Shown one piece after another: positions 38,936-51,472 of a stretch of 64,000 bases of DNA. The stretch's first letter is position 1; every line of letters starts with the position of its first letter. The DNA is from Nitratireductor kimnyeongensis (lineage in GTDB: Bacteria; Pseudomonadota; Alphaproteobacteria; Rhizobiales; Rhizobiaceae). The notes beneath the pieces are model-generated. The model ran no database searches and was not told the DNA's origin. It was given only the letters and a program-made list of their open reading frames with translations. The stretch covers positions 1,774,001 to 1,838,000 of the forward strand of contig NZ_CP078143.1 in the NCBI RefSeq assembly GCF_019891395.1, in the 5' to 3' direction. A program made the position numbers and the translations under genes.

Positions 38936-41392
<2,457 letters not shown>

Positions 41393-41420
41393 CTTTCTTC
41401 CAAGGCTGATTTCATCAAGG

Positions 41421-41446
41421 CGGCGCCGGGCAACCGGCGCCGTTTT
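41421..41446 (+). terminator. Terminator of gyrB
   Basis: CGGCGCCGG (41421-41429) pairs with CCGGCGCCG (41434-41442) around GCAA and is followed by TTTT. Confidence 0.9.
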
Positions 41447-41479
41447 CATTTGGCGCTCCTCCATTTCCCACGTCAATTC

Positions 41480-41512
41480 TTGACTAACCAGCAAAACGAG
41501 TTTAGCTGGTTG
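41480..41512 (+). promoter_or_regulatory. Palindromic operator overlapping the promoter of the CGNR gene
   Basis: AACCAGC (41486-41492) and GCTGGTT (41505-41511) are inverted around a 12-base centre, with further AAA/TTT symmetry inside. A -35-like TTGACT (41480-41485) abuts the left arm. A 17-base spacer would put the -10 on the right arm, so a bound protein would block RNA polymerase. The CGNR start is 22 bases downstream. Confidence 0.55.
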
Positions 41513-41533
41513 TAACGATGGGAGATTGAAGCC

Positions 41534-42163
41534 ATGGCCGCCACCGTCGCCTGGCCTGTGCCGTTTTTTCTCGGCGGCAGGCTTTGCCTGGATTTTGTCA
41601 ACACGGTGAATAGTCGGACGAGGCCGGCCACGAAGGATTACATTCCCGATGTCGCGGCGCTGCTGGGATGGTGCAGTCAGTTGGCTGTGTTCGACGCGGA
41701 CACCCTGTCCCGTCTGCAGAGTATGGCTGAAACGCAACCTCGTGTAGCGGAAGCCGCACATGCCAGAGCCAAACGATTTCGCGAAACACTGTTTGCGATT
41801 TTCCAGAACACGATCGACGGTGAAGGTCCCTCGGCGGAAGCACTCGGTGCGCTTGGTGAACTCGTAAGCGCGGGCCGGCAGCGTCAGCGCTTGAAAAAGG
41901 GCGAGGAGCGCTTTGTCTGGAGCTGGGACAAGAGCCGCCTCGATCTTGATGCTCCCCTACAGGCTGTTGCGCTCAGCGCCGAACAGATGCTCACCAAAGG
42001 TGATTTGCAACGGCTGAAGGCCTGTCCCGGGCCGGAAGGATGCGGATGGCTGTTCTACGATGAAACGAAGAATGCCTCGCGCCGCTGGTGCAGCATGGAA
42101 CATTGTGGGGGCGCGGCGAAAGCCCGGCGTCATGCGGCCCGTTTGAGGGAAAAAAGATTATGA
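41534..42163 (+). CDS. CGNR/ABATE-type zinc-finger regulator
   Basis: The 209-residue protein has the ABATE N-terminal domain (FFLGGRLCLDFVNTVNSRTR) and a C-terminal CGNR-type zinc finger: LKACPGPEGCGWLFYDETKN then ASRRWCSMEHCGGAAKARRH, with the four Cys of the C-x5-C...C-x4-C set. The name-giving CGNR is CGGA here. The family is thought to be transcription regulators that sense small molecules. A palindrome overlaps its promoter, suggesting autoregulation. The downstream membrane-anchored gene starts within its stop codon (ATGA), so the two are co-expressed. Confidence 0.88.
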   Translation: MAATVAWPVPFFLGGRLCLDFVNTVNSRTRPATKDYIPDVAALLGWCSQLAVFDADTLSRLQSMAETQPRVAEAAHARAKRFRETLFAIFQNTIDGEGPSAEALGALGELVSAGRQRQRLKKGEERFVWSWDKSRLDLDAPLQAVALSAEQMLTKGDLQRLKACPGPEGCGWLFYDETKNASRRWCSMEHCGGAAKARRHAARLREKRL

Positions 42164-42642
42164 AACTCATATCTTTACGCAGCATCGTCGTGGCCGCATT
42201 GGTGTTCTGTGGGTTGCTCTTCGCCGTCGGTTGGTTCACCCGCAATGATCCCTCGGAAGACCCCTATGTAAAGGTTCTCGGCGGAGGATTCATGTTCAAT
42301 TACCGCCAAGGCGAAGTGTTCTATGGTTTTACCGCTCAGGTAATGAGACCGCTGGCCAGCGGGTCCATCATCGAGGCGACATTCGAGGATCCTGCAGGCG
42401 GTGCGCCGCTCGTGGTGTCGGAACGCGTGAGCACGATGACCGACCGATACGCGCTGAGAACACCGCCGGTTCGCGGGGTTGAAGCGAAGAAGCCGTACAA
42501 GGTATCGATCCGTGTGTACGACCGTGAGAAAATCAGCATGATCTGGGAAACGGACACGACCTTCGCGAGCCAGATCAGCGATCTTGTCGTGCCCGACAAG
42601 CCGCTTACCATCGGCCCGGGCTATCATCTAAACCCGGACTGA
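42160..42642 (+). CDS. Membrane-anchored protein of unknown function
   Basis: The 160-residue protein has an N-terminal anchor or signal (SIVVAALVFCGLLFAVGWFT), then a beta-rich extracytoplasmic domain: FMFNYRQGEVFYGFTAQVMR, SIIEATFEDPAGGAPLVVSE and PYKVSIRVYDREKISMIWET. No family recognised. It overlaps the CGNR regulator gene by four bases, which makes it a candidate target and partner of that regulator. Acts at the periplasmic side of the inner membrane. Confidence 0.8.
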   Translation: MKLISLRSIVVAALVFCGLLFAVGWFTRNDPSEDPYVKVLGGGFMFNYRQGEVFYGFTAQVMRPLASGSIIEATFEDPAGGAPLVVSERVSTMTDRYALRTPPVRGVEAKKPYKVSIRVYDREKISMIWETDTTFASQISDLVVPDKPLTIGPGYHLNPD

Positions 42643-42750
42643 GATTTTTTGTCCGGCTGGTTTTATTTCATGAACCTTTCTCCAGACCACGGCGACTGAC
42701 GGATGCCGGAGCGCGATTGCCCCTTCCTAAAAACCGAACTGGAGATCACA

Positions 42751-43104
42751 ATGCCCTTTACTTTCAAGACCAATCGTATCGCTATAGCCGCCGCTTCACT
42801 CGTGATGCTTGCAGCCGCAGCACCCTCTGCCGGCGTCGCCGGCCAATTTGCCCTTGCGCCGCAGATGGCCAGTCCTTCGATGAACTGCTCGGTGCCCAAC
42901 CATGTGGTGTGCAATATCAGCAGCACGAAGGGTCTGAAGCTGGTGAAGATCACCGCGAACACGCCGCAAGGCAGCGTGAACCTCGTGAACAAGACGTACC
43001 GCAGCTGTCCCAAATCGGTGAAGGTGTCGTGGGACTCGGCCTATCAGATGGCCGGTAAACAGATCGTCGAATGCAGCGGGGACCTAAAACTCAAGGCGCG
43101 CTGA
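42751..43104 (+). CDS. Small exported protein with four cysteines
   Basis: The 117-residue product starts at ATG 42751 (GGAG six bases upstream) with a clear signal peptide (IAIAAASLVMLAAAAPSAGVAG). The mature part of about 85 residues has four Cys (MNCSVPNHVVCN, YRSCPKS, IVECSGD) that could form two disulfides, and several short strands. No family recognised. It stands alone before a strong terminator and converges on lepA. Confidence 0.75.
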   Translation: MPFTFKTNRIAIAAASLVMLAAAAPSAGVAGQFALAPQMASPSMNCSVPNHVVCNISSTKGLKLVKITANTPQGSVNLVNKTYRSCPKSVKVSWDSAYQMAGKQIVECSGDLKLKAR

Positions 43105-43161
43105 ACAGGAAACGGTGCCGCCTGGCCCGGGTGGCGGGGCAGCCCGTATCAGCGGCATCGG

Positions 43162-43201
43162 GGGTGGGCTTGTCTGCTGTTGCAGCAAGCCCACCCGTTT
43201 T
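43162..43201 (+). terminator. Terminator of the small exported protein gene
   Basis: GGGTGGGCTTG (43162-43172) pairs perfectly with CAAGCCCACCC (43186-43196), followed by GTTTT. It lies between two convergent genes. Confidence 0.85.
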
Positions 43202-43213
43202 CGTTCTTGAGTG

Positions 43214-45022
<1,809 letters not shown>

Positions 45023-45175
45023 GCTGCTGGCCTTAGCAGGCGGCCCGTTCTTCGACAAGCAGATTGCTGCAGCACCTCCCACGGAATAGCCGGGCGATAA
45101 CGAACTCAGCAAGTCTTGTCAGGAGCCGACCGCGATCTTGTTGCGGATGGGATCACGCGACCATATATCCCGCGA

Positions 45176-45673
45176 ATGAAAGATCCTGAACGACACAAGC
45201 TGGGCTTCCTGATCCATGATGTTGCGCGCCTGATGCGCAAGCGGTTTCAGGAAATTGACAATGAATTCGGGCTCACGTCTGCCCAGTGGAGGATGCTTTT
45301 CGGGCTCTTGCAGCATGATGGCGTTTCCCAGGCACGGTTGGCCGAGCTTCTGGAGGTCGAGCCGATCAGCGTGTCGAGAATGGTCGACCGGCTGGCGGAG
45401 AGCGGCTGGGTCGAGCGACGTTTTTCTCGCACCGACCGGCGGGTGCGCATGATTTATCCCACGCGAAAGGCCCGCGAGGCGCGCTCCGGCATCCAGCAGA
45501 TTGCGGCGACGGTGCATGACGAGGCGCTGTCGGGCCTCGACGAAGAGGAGCGCCGCCTCCTGATCGACGTGTTGGGGAAAGTGGCTCTCAATCTATATGG
45601 AACGGCTTCCGAAACCCCCTCCACGACTGCGTCCTGTCCCTCACCGGGGCCCGGCGAGGGAGCGCGGGCCTAG
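45176..45673 (+). CDS. MarR family regulator
   Basis: The 165-residue protein shows the MarR winged helix: HKLGFLIHDVARLMRKRFQE, LTSAQWRMLFGLLQHDGVSQ, recognition helix LLEVEPISVSRMVDRLAESG and the wing ERRFSRTDRRVRMIYPT, then a C-terminal dimer helix and a low-complexity tail (TASCPSPGPGEGARA). It is divergent from lepA, with about 150 bases between. No target gene is adjacent apart from the convergent DUF2189 gene. The ligand is unknown. Confidence 0.9.
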   Translation: MKDPERHKLGFLIHDVARLMRKRFQEIDNEFGLTSAQWRMLFGLLQHDGVSQARLAELLEVEPISVSRMVDRLAESGWVERRFSRTDRRVRMIYPTRKAREARSGIQQIAATVHDEALSGLDEEERRLLIDVLGKVALNLYGTASETPSTTASCPSPGPGEGARA

Positions 45674-45708
45674 ATGTGTTTCACCGTTTCAGGCAGGCGC
45701 CGTCTTGC

Positions 45709-46503
45709 TCAATCGGCCACCAGCTTGCGGTAGAGATGCCACGTGGCGTGACCCAGAATGGGCATGACCACGGCAAGCCCCGCAAACAGCGGCAGAGAAC
45801 CTACGACAAGCGCACCGACGACCAACAGTCCCCACAGCGCTATGGGCAAGGGATTGGCACTTGCAGCGCGCGCTGAAGTGATGATCGCGGCCACCGCACC
45901 GCAGTCTCGGTCGAGCAACATCGGGAAGGCGATGGACGTGGTGATCAGCACCACCAGAGCGAAAATGAACCCGATTGCATTGCCGATCAGAAGCAGCGTG
46001 AAGCCGGCATCCGTCGTGAACACGCTTTCGAAGAATCCGGCGATGGATGCGGGCGGTTCGGGGCCAAGCAAGCGCACATAGAGCCCCTGGGCGACCAGAA
46101 GCCAGGTCACGAAAATGGCAAAGAGCATGGCCCCCACGGCCATGATGGAGGGGATTGCCGGTGATTTGCGCACCGCCAGCGCGTGGCGCCAGGACGTGTC
46201 GAGTCCAGCCTCGCGTCTTCGGCTGATCTCATAAAGTCCGATGGCGGCGAATGGACCGAGGAGGGCAAAACCCGATGCCAGCGGAAAGAGAAGCGGCAGC
46301 GCGTCTGCATCTGACGCCCAGTAGATCAGCACAACACCGACAAGCGGGTATATCAGACACAGAAATGCATAATGCGATGGTTTCTGCCAGAAATCATCAA
46401 GTCCGCGCCCCAATGCATCGATGATATCCGATGCCTGGATCTTGCGAACCTCAGGCAAGGACAGGGACTTGTCGGTTCCGGCCATGACATGAAAATCCGT
46501 CAT
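45709..46503 (-). CDS. DUF2189 family membrane protein
   Basis: The 264-residue protein matches DUF2189: VRKIQASDIIDALGRGLDDF near the start, six hydrophobic helices, GFALLGPFAAIGLYEISRRR and a conserved SIAFPMLLDRDCGAVAAIIT with ANPLPIALWG near the end. Function unknown; inner membrane. It is a single leftward gene. Confidence 0.88.
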   Translation of the reverse strand: MTDFHVMAGTDKSLSLPEVRKIQASDIIDALGRGLDDFWQKPSHYAFLCLIYPLVGVVLIYWASDADALPLLFPLASGFALLGPFAAIGLYEISRRREAGLDTSWRHALAVRKSPAIPSIMAVGAMLFAIFVTWLLVAQGLYVRLLGPEPPASIAGFFESVFTTDAGFTLLLIGNAIGFIFALVVLITTSIAFPMLLDRDCGAVAAIITSARAASANPLPIALWGLLVVGALVVGSLPLFAGLAVVMPILGHATWHLYRKLVAD

Positions 46504-46643
46504 TTCAGACCTCCCGGGTCTGCCGGGCTACACACCGCACTTGGTGGCACCCGGCGGCAAACGAAGGCCGGATTATAGAGCCTGAGCCGGATCCCGGCGA
46601 GGTTTGGACCGGTCACATCTTCTGGAGCGGAGAGTGAGCAGGC

Positions 46644-47852
46644 TCAGGATCGCGCCGGGAAGAAAGTGGTTTTTGCAAAGGGTGCGGTTGCCCCATGGAG
46701 AATGACCGACAGGAGAATGGTGAAGACGGCAATGTTGGTGATCTGATCTGCCACGACAAAACCGGACTGGTCTACCACGAGAAGGAGATAGAGCACGGAA
46801 GCGAGACCGCGCGGCCCGAACCACCCGACAAAAAGCCGGGTCCGCGTGCCTGACCGACTCCCGAGCATGGCAATGAAAACCGGCGCCATTCGGATGACGG
46901 TCAGGCTGAGTGCCGCATAGACGAGAGAAGAGATCACCGGCGCTTCGAGCGCCTGCGGGAGCATGGCCGCTCCAAAGAGGAGGAATGTGAGATTGGTGAG
47001 GATCGAACCCTCGGTCATGGCGAAATTGCTGGCCTTGTGCACCGTTTCGGCGGGCAGGCGCCAGCCAAAGGCCAGACCGGCCGCGAAGGCTGCGAGAAAT
47101 CCATTGCCGCCGACCAATTCCGCCCCCAGATAGGCGAGTCCGGCAAGACCGACCATGATGGGCGTGCGCCCAGCGGGATTCGATAGGGCGTGGGTGAAAG
47201 AAAATCCGGCCGCCGCTGCCCCTGCATACCCGACGGCCAGTCCCGCAAGCGGGCCGAAGAGCACCTGTTTGAGAAAGAATTTGGCGTGTCCCGCCATGCC
47301 GTCTCCGGTTCCGGTTTCGGCAGCAAGGGCGAGCGTGATCAGAAGCAGGGGCAGGCACAGGCCGTCGTTGAGCCCGCTTTCCACGTCCAGGGCCTCACGT
47401 TCGATCTCGGGCAAACCATCATCGCCGAAAACCGGCTGAGCGAGAGCCGCATCCGTCGGTGTCAGCACGATGGCAAGCACCAGTGCGCCGAAAAAGCCAA
47501 GCGCCGGGAACAGGGCCATGCCCGCGGCGGTGCCTGCAAGGATGGTGAGCGGGATCCCGATGCACAGGAGCCGCGCGGAGAGCAGCGCAGTGGCGCGCTC
47601 TGCCATCACGCTTGAAATATGGATGTTTGCGGCATCGCGGAACAGGATGATGGCCAATGTCGCCGTCGCTAGAAACTCGACGACGGAATTGTCGAGCGGC
47701 GAGGTGAGGGAGGCGTCGGCCAGATAAAAACCATAACCGAGCGCGGTGAAAAGCATGGGGCCCGAGACGACGGACGCTTCAATCTTGCGCGAGAGGAGCG
47801 AATAGGCCGTGAAAGCGAGGAAAAGAAGGACCAGCGCCTCATGAATGTCCAT
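46644..47852 (-). CDS. CPA1 family cation/proton antiporter
   Basis: The 402-residue, roughly 12-helix membrane protein fits Na+(K+)/H+ antiporters of the CPA1/NhaP type: TLAIILFRDAANIH, ALVLAIVLTPTDAALAQPVF (the conserved T-D-A), REALDVESGLNDGLCLPLLL (E-S-x-x-N-D ion site) and FVGWFGPRGLASVLYLLLV (G-x-R-G). It exchanges cations for protons for pH or salt balance. Its ATG overlaps the stop of the YiiX-like gene by one base (TGATG), so the two are co-translated. Confidence 0.93.
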   Translation of the reverse strand: MDIHEALVLLFLAFTAYSLLSRKIEASVVSGPMLFTALGYGFYLADASLTSPLDNSVVEFLATATLAIILFRDAANIHISSVMAERATALLSARLLCIGIPLTILAGTAAGMALFPALGFFGALVLAIVLTPTDAALAQPVFGDDGLPEIEREALDVESGLNDGLCLPLLLITLALAAETGTGDGMAGHAKFFLKQVLFGPLAGLAVGYAGAAAAGFSFTHALSNPAGRTPIMVGLAGLAYLGAELVGGNGFLAAFAAGLAFGWRLPAETVHKASNFAMTEGSILTNLTFLLFGAAMLPQALEAPVISSLVYAALSLTVIRMAPVFIAMLGSRSGTRTRLFVGWFGPRGLASVLYLLLVVDQSGFVVADQITNIAVFTILLSVILHGATAPFAKTTFFPARS

Positions 47853-48691
47853 CAGTCTTGCTCCCCCTGTGCCCTGTGCTGTGCCTTCTCTCGCCTCTCG
47901 GAGCCTTCCTGGCCTGGAGGCGGTCCCCAGTTCAGTGTCTTGTAGTCGAATCCGAAAGCGAGGGTCGGCTTTATGATGGCAAAATAGGGTGACAGGTCGA
48001 AATCACGTGGCGTGAACAGGCTGTGATGGCGGATATGCAGGATCTCCTGTCGCGAGTATGTGGATTCGGCCGAGGCGCGGCCCTTTGCCTTCGTAATTTC
48101 GGGCAGGATCGGGTAGCCGACCTTCTGAAATGCCTGGGCGATGAGCGACGAGCAGATGGCGCGGGTGGGATCGCCGGAGCCGATGGCGATCATGCGGCGG
48201 CGCCAGCGCACGGGCACGGGCGGGGTCGGCAGGAAATAGCGCATCAGATCGAAGATGTTGCGCATGTCGTAGTGCAGACCGAGCTTCCCGATCATGAAAT
48301 CGACAATGGCGTTGCGATCATCCGGCGTCAGCCCGCTCGCCCGGCAAATGCGCGTGTTGTAGGTCTTGTATTTGGACAGCGGCACGGCGATGCAGCCATC
48401 CCCCAGGACGACCTCCACCAACCGGGGGCGCTCCGAACCGTCTTCTGGTTCGGGCAGTGCATCGCCGACATAGAGTGCGGCATGGCTCCAGGTGGACTGG
48501 GTCAGATATTTGATTGCCGCCGAAATGCGCTGGTTGCCTTCGATGAGGAGGATGTCGCCCGGCTGCAATGTGCGGTGCAAGGTCTCTGGATCGGAAGGCG
48601 TGTAGGGCTGGTAGCCTGAGGATTCGCTTTGCAGCCGCCGGGCCAGAAAACGGCCGAAACGGTCGAGCAGGGTGCCGGTTTGTTCGCTCAT
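47852..48691 (-). CDS. YiiX/YebB-like (NlpC/P60 superfamily) cysteine hydrolase
   Basis: The 279-residue protein carries the permuted NlpC/P60 (YiiX) pattern: LQPGDILLIEGNQRISAAIK, TQSTWSHAALYVGD with the catalytic His in WSHA, VVLGDGCIAVPLSKYKTYNT, and DPTRAICSSLIAQAFQKVGY with the catalytic Cys in ICSS. No signal peptide is visible, so it may be cytoplasmic and act on amide or ester bonds of lipids or peptides. It is coupled with the antiporter downstream. Confidence 0.85.
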   Translation of the reverse strand: MSEQTGTLLDRFGRFLARRLQSESSGYQPYTPSDPETLHRTLQPGDILLIEGNQRISAAIKYLTQSTWSHAALYVGDALPEPEDGSERPRLVEVVLGDGCIAVPLSKYKTYNTRICRASGLTPDDRNAIVDFMIGKLGLHYDMRNIFDLMRYFLPTPPVPVRWRRRMIAIGSGDPTRAICSSLIAQAFQKVGYPILPEITKAKGRASAESTYSRQEILHIRHHSLFTPRDFDLSPYFAIIKPTLAFGFDYKTLNWGPPPGQEGSERREKAQHRAQGEQD

Positions 48692-48873
48692 GCGCTGCCG
48701 TCCGCGATTCTTCGATCCATGGCAGGTGGAACTTAGAGGTTTTATCGCGCAGGGCAAACGCCCGGATATGAAGCAATGATGCGAATGTGTTTCTCGGGTT
48801 GATGGTGCAGCCGCAGTGGTACAGGACCGAAGTGCCATGACGGCATCAATCGGCCCCATTTCGGATCCGTAGG

Positions 48874-48902
48874 TTGACATAAATCAAACGTTTGATTAAT
48901 TA
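48874..48902 (+). promoter_or_regulatory. Promoter with a perfect 16-base operator for the CecR-like regulator
   Basis: AATCAAACGTTTGATT (48882-48897) is a perfect palindrome. It sits in the spacer between a consensus -35 TTGACA (48874-48879) and a TAATTA -10 (48897-48902) at 17-base spacing. The regulator's ATG is 26 bases further on. This is the layout of a TetR-type autorepressor. Confidence 0.75.
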
Positions 48903-48927
48903 ATGCTGATATTTGGAGATTTGTGCC

Positions 48928-49608
48928 ATGCAGGACGACCGGATGCGGCTTTCCTCCGCCGAACACACGCGGCTTTCGCTCATCAGGACGGGGCTGAAGC
49001 TTTTCGGTGAGAACGGGTTCGAGGGGACCACGACGCGGGAAATCGCGCGCGCGGCAGAAGCGAATATCGGATCGATCTCCTATCATTTCGGTGGCAAGGA
49101 AGGTCTGCGCGCGGCATGCGCGGACTACATCGTCGAACTGCTCTCCGAGATTACCGGAAGCGCGCTGAAAACGGGTGGAAACGACGGTGCTTCGCTAACC
49201 CCGCAGCAAGCGCGTGTGGTCCTGATGCAGGTGTTGGAGACAATGACGGGTTTCATAGCCGCACGGCCCGAGGCCGGGCTTATCGTCAAGTTCGTGCTCA
49301 GGGAATTATCGCACCCCACGGTCGCGCTCGACCGCATCTATGAAGGCATCTTCGCGCCGGTTCACAAGCGGCTCTGCGCAGTCTGGGAGGCGGCGACCGG
49401 TGAGCCTGCGGAGAGCGACGAGACCAAGCTGACCGTGTTCACGCTCATCGGTCAGCTCGTTTATTTCCGCATTGCCGGCGAAGCGGTGCAGCGGCGCATG
49501 GGCTGGAGCCAGATTGGTGCGCGCGAGGCGGCCTCCATCACGGCCATAGCCGGCAGCAATCTCGACGCCATACTCGCCGCGCGCACGCGCCGAAAGGAAA
49601 CACCATGA
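48928..49608 (+). CDS. CecR-like TetR family regulator
   Basis: The 226-residue protein has an N-terminal TetR HTH (TRLSLIRTGLKLFGENGFEG, TTTREIARAAEANIGSISYH, FGGKEGLRAAC) and a C-terminal DUF1956-like ligand domain (REL-x-HPT, VFTLIGQLVYFRIAGEAV). This matches E. coli CecR (YbiH), which controls the ybhGFSR efflux operon. Here the following three genes are the equivalents, each starting within the previous stop. A perfect palindrome covers the promoter. The ATG at 48928 follows TGGAG. Confidence 0.92.
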   Translation: MQDDRMRLSSAEHTRLSLIRTGLKLFGENGFEGTTTREIARAAEANIGSISYHFGGKEGLRAACADYIVELLSEITGSALKTGGNDGASLTPQQARVVLMQVLETMTGFIAARPEAGLIVKFVLRELSHPTVALDRIYEGIFAPVHKRLCAVWEAATGEPAESDETKLTVFTLIGQLVYFRIAGEAVQRRMGWSQIGAREAASITAIAGSNLDAILAARTRRKETP

Positions 49609-50558
49609 GCATGATCTGTGCCATTCCTGTTTTGGCGGGGCTCGTCTCGGGATGCGGATCTGCCGAGCCGCTGGCAGTCGGGTATGTCGAAGGCGATTAC
49701 GTGCTGCTCGCGCCCACGGATGTGGGGCAATTGAAAGCGGTTTCGGTGCGGCGCGGTGCGGTCGTGGAGGAGGGGGCGACGGTCGCGATGATGGATGACA
49801 CGGATGCGCGGATCGCAGTTCGGCAGGCCGAAGCGGGACTGGCCGAGGCGGAAGCGCAGCTGGCCGATCTTAAGGAACCCAAGCGGCCCGAGGAGATCGC
49901 CGTGCTGGAGGCGGCTCTCGCTTCCGCCAAGGCAGAGGCAGCCGAGGCGGGCCGGGTGCTGGCGCGAACGGAAGATCTCTCGCGCCGAGGCATCGCCACG
50001 CAGGCCGAGCTGGACAAGGCGCGCACGGCAAAGGAACTGACGGACACAAAGGTCGGCCAGGCTGAGGCCAATCTGGCGGTTGCGAGGTTGCCGGCCCGGG
50101 CCGAGGCGATCAAGGCCGCAGCAAGGCGCCGCGACCAGATGCAGGCAGCGCTGGAGCAGGCGCGCTGGCGGCTTTCCGAACGCGCCATCACCGCGCCTTC
50201 AGCGGGCCGCATCAATGATGTGATCCGCAATGCGGGGGATGTGGCCGGACCGACGGCACCCGTCGTCTCACTGCTCCCAGACGGGGGTGTGAAGCTGAAG
50301 GTTTATGTGCCCGAAGCGGCCTTCTCCAGCCTTGAACCCGATGCGCTTCTGGCCGTGAACTGCGATGGCTGCGGAGCGGGCCTGACGGCACGCATCACCT
50401 ATATTTCTCCCGATCCGGAATTCACGCCGCCGGTGATCTATTCGCTGGAGACACGGCAGAAGCTCGTCTATCTGGTCGAGGCGCGACCGGAGGGTGAGGC
50501 GCGCAGCCTGCAGCCGGGACAGATCGTGGATGTGCGCTTGAAAGCAGACGCGCCATGA
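49605..50558 (+). CDS. HlyD/YbhG-like efflux adaptor (membrane fusion lipoprotein)
   Basis: The 317-residue protein starts with a short lipoprotein signal ending LVSGC (Cys17). It has a biotinyl-lipoyl half-motif QLKAVSVRRGAVVEEGATVA, a long coiled-coil hairpin (about 60-165, Ala/Glu-rich), the second half ITAPSAGRINDVIRNAGDVA and a beta-barrel part. It should link the ABC exporter to an outer membrane channel. It begins inside the regulator's stop codon (ATGA). Confidence 0.9.
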   Translation: MSMICAIPVLAGLVSGCGSAEPLAVGYVEGDYVLLAPTDVGQLKAVSVRRGAVVEEGATVAMMDDTDARIAVRQAEAGLAEAEAQLADLKEPKRPEEIAVLEAALASAKAEAAEAGRVLARTEDLSRRGIATQAELDKARTAKELTDTKVGQAEANLAVARLPARAEAIKAAARRRDQMQAALEQARWRLSERAITAPSAGRINDVIRNAGDVAGPTAPVVSLLPDGGVKLKVYVPEAAFSSLEPDALLAVNCDGCGAGLTARITYISPDPEFTPPVIYSLETRQKLVYLVEARPEGEARSLQPGQIVDVRLKADAP

Positions 50559-51472
50559 ACGCGATCGATGTCCACGGCCTTGTGAAACGCTTCGGCGACA
50601 AGACGGTCGTCAACAATGTGACGATGCAGGTGGCCAGGGGCGAGATTGTGGGCTTTCTCGGCCCGAACGGGTCTGGCAAGACGACGACGATTCGCATCAT
50701 GTGCGGGCTTCTGACGCCGGATGAGGGGGATGGCACGGTTCTGGGGTTCGATCTGCGAACCGAGGGGCTGAAGATCAAGCGCGAAGTCGGCTACATGACG
50801 CAGCGCTTCTCCTTCTATGAAGACCTGACCATTGCGGAGAACCTGGCCTTCGTCGCAAGGCTATACGATCTGAAGCCGGTGAAAGAGCACGTGGATCGGA
50901 CGCTAGAGGATCTGGGCCTCTCTTCGCGACGGAACCAGTTGGCGGGCACGCTTTCGGGCGGCTGGAAACAGCGGCTGGCGCTGGCGGCCTGCATCATGCA
51001 TCAGCCGAAACTTCTCCTGCTGGATGAGCCGACGGCGGGTGTCGACCCGAAGGCGCGACGCGATTTCTGGGACGAGATTCATCGTCTCGCCGCCGACGGG
51101 CTGACGGTTCTCGTCTCCACACACTACATGGACGAAGCCGAGCGCTGCCATCGCATATCCTACATCTCCTACGGAACCATGCTGGCGACTGGCTCGGTGG
51201 CCGATGTGGTGCGCGATGCCGGGCTTGTCACCTATCTTGTCGATGGGCCGAAGCTGGAAAAACTTGCCGCCGAACTGCGGCAGCGGCCCGGTGTGGAGCA
51301 GGTGGCGCCTTTCGGCGCGAGCCTCCACGTGGTGGGGTCGGATGAAGACGCGCTGAAGGCGGCGCTGCAGGATCTCGACGGGCGCGAAGGCGTGCAGGTG
51401 TCACGCGGCGAGACGAGCCTTGAGGATGTGTTCATCCAATTCATGGCCAATTCGACGGACAACATGCAATGA
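50555..51472 (+). CDS. ABC exporter ATP-binding protein
   Basis: The 305-residue ATPase has Walker A GFLGPNGSGKTTTIRIMCGL, Q-loop YMTQRFSFYEDLTIAENL, signature LSGGWKQRLALAACIMHQPK, Walker B LLLLDEPTAGVDPKARRDFW and H-loop STHYMDEAERC. This is the drug-exporter (CcmA/YbhF-like) type with a C-terminal DUF4162-like extension. Unlike E. coli YbhF it has a single ATPase domain, so two copies must work together. Overlaps its neighbours by four bases at each end. Confidence 0.95.
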   Translation: MNAIDVHGLVKRFGDKTVVNNVTMQVARGEIVGFLGPNGSGKTTTIRIMCGLLTPDEGDGTVLGFDLRTEGLKIKREVGYMTQRFSFYEDLTIAENLAFVARLYDLKPVKEHVDRTLEDLGLSSRRNQLAGTLSGGWKQRLALAACIMHQPKLLLLDEPTAGVDPKARRDFWDEIHRLAADGLTVLVSTHYMDEAERCHRISYISYGTMLATGSVADVVRDAGLVTYLVDGPKLEKLAAELRQRPGVEQVAPFGASLHVVGSDEDALKAALQDLDGREGVQVSRGETSLEDVFIQFMANSTDNMQ

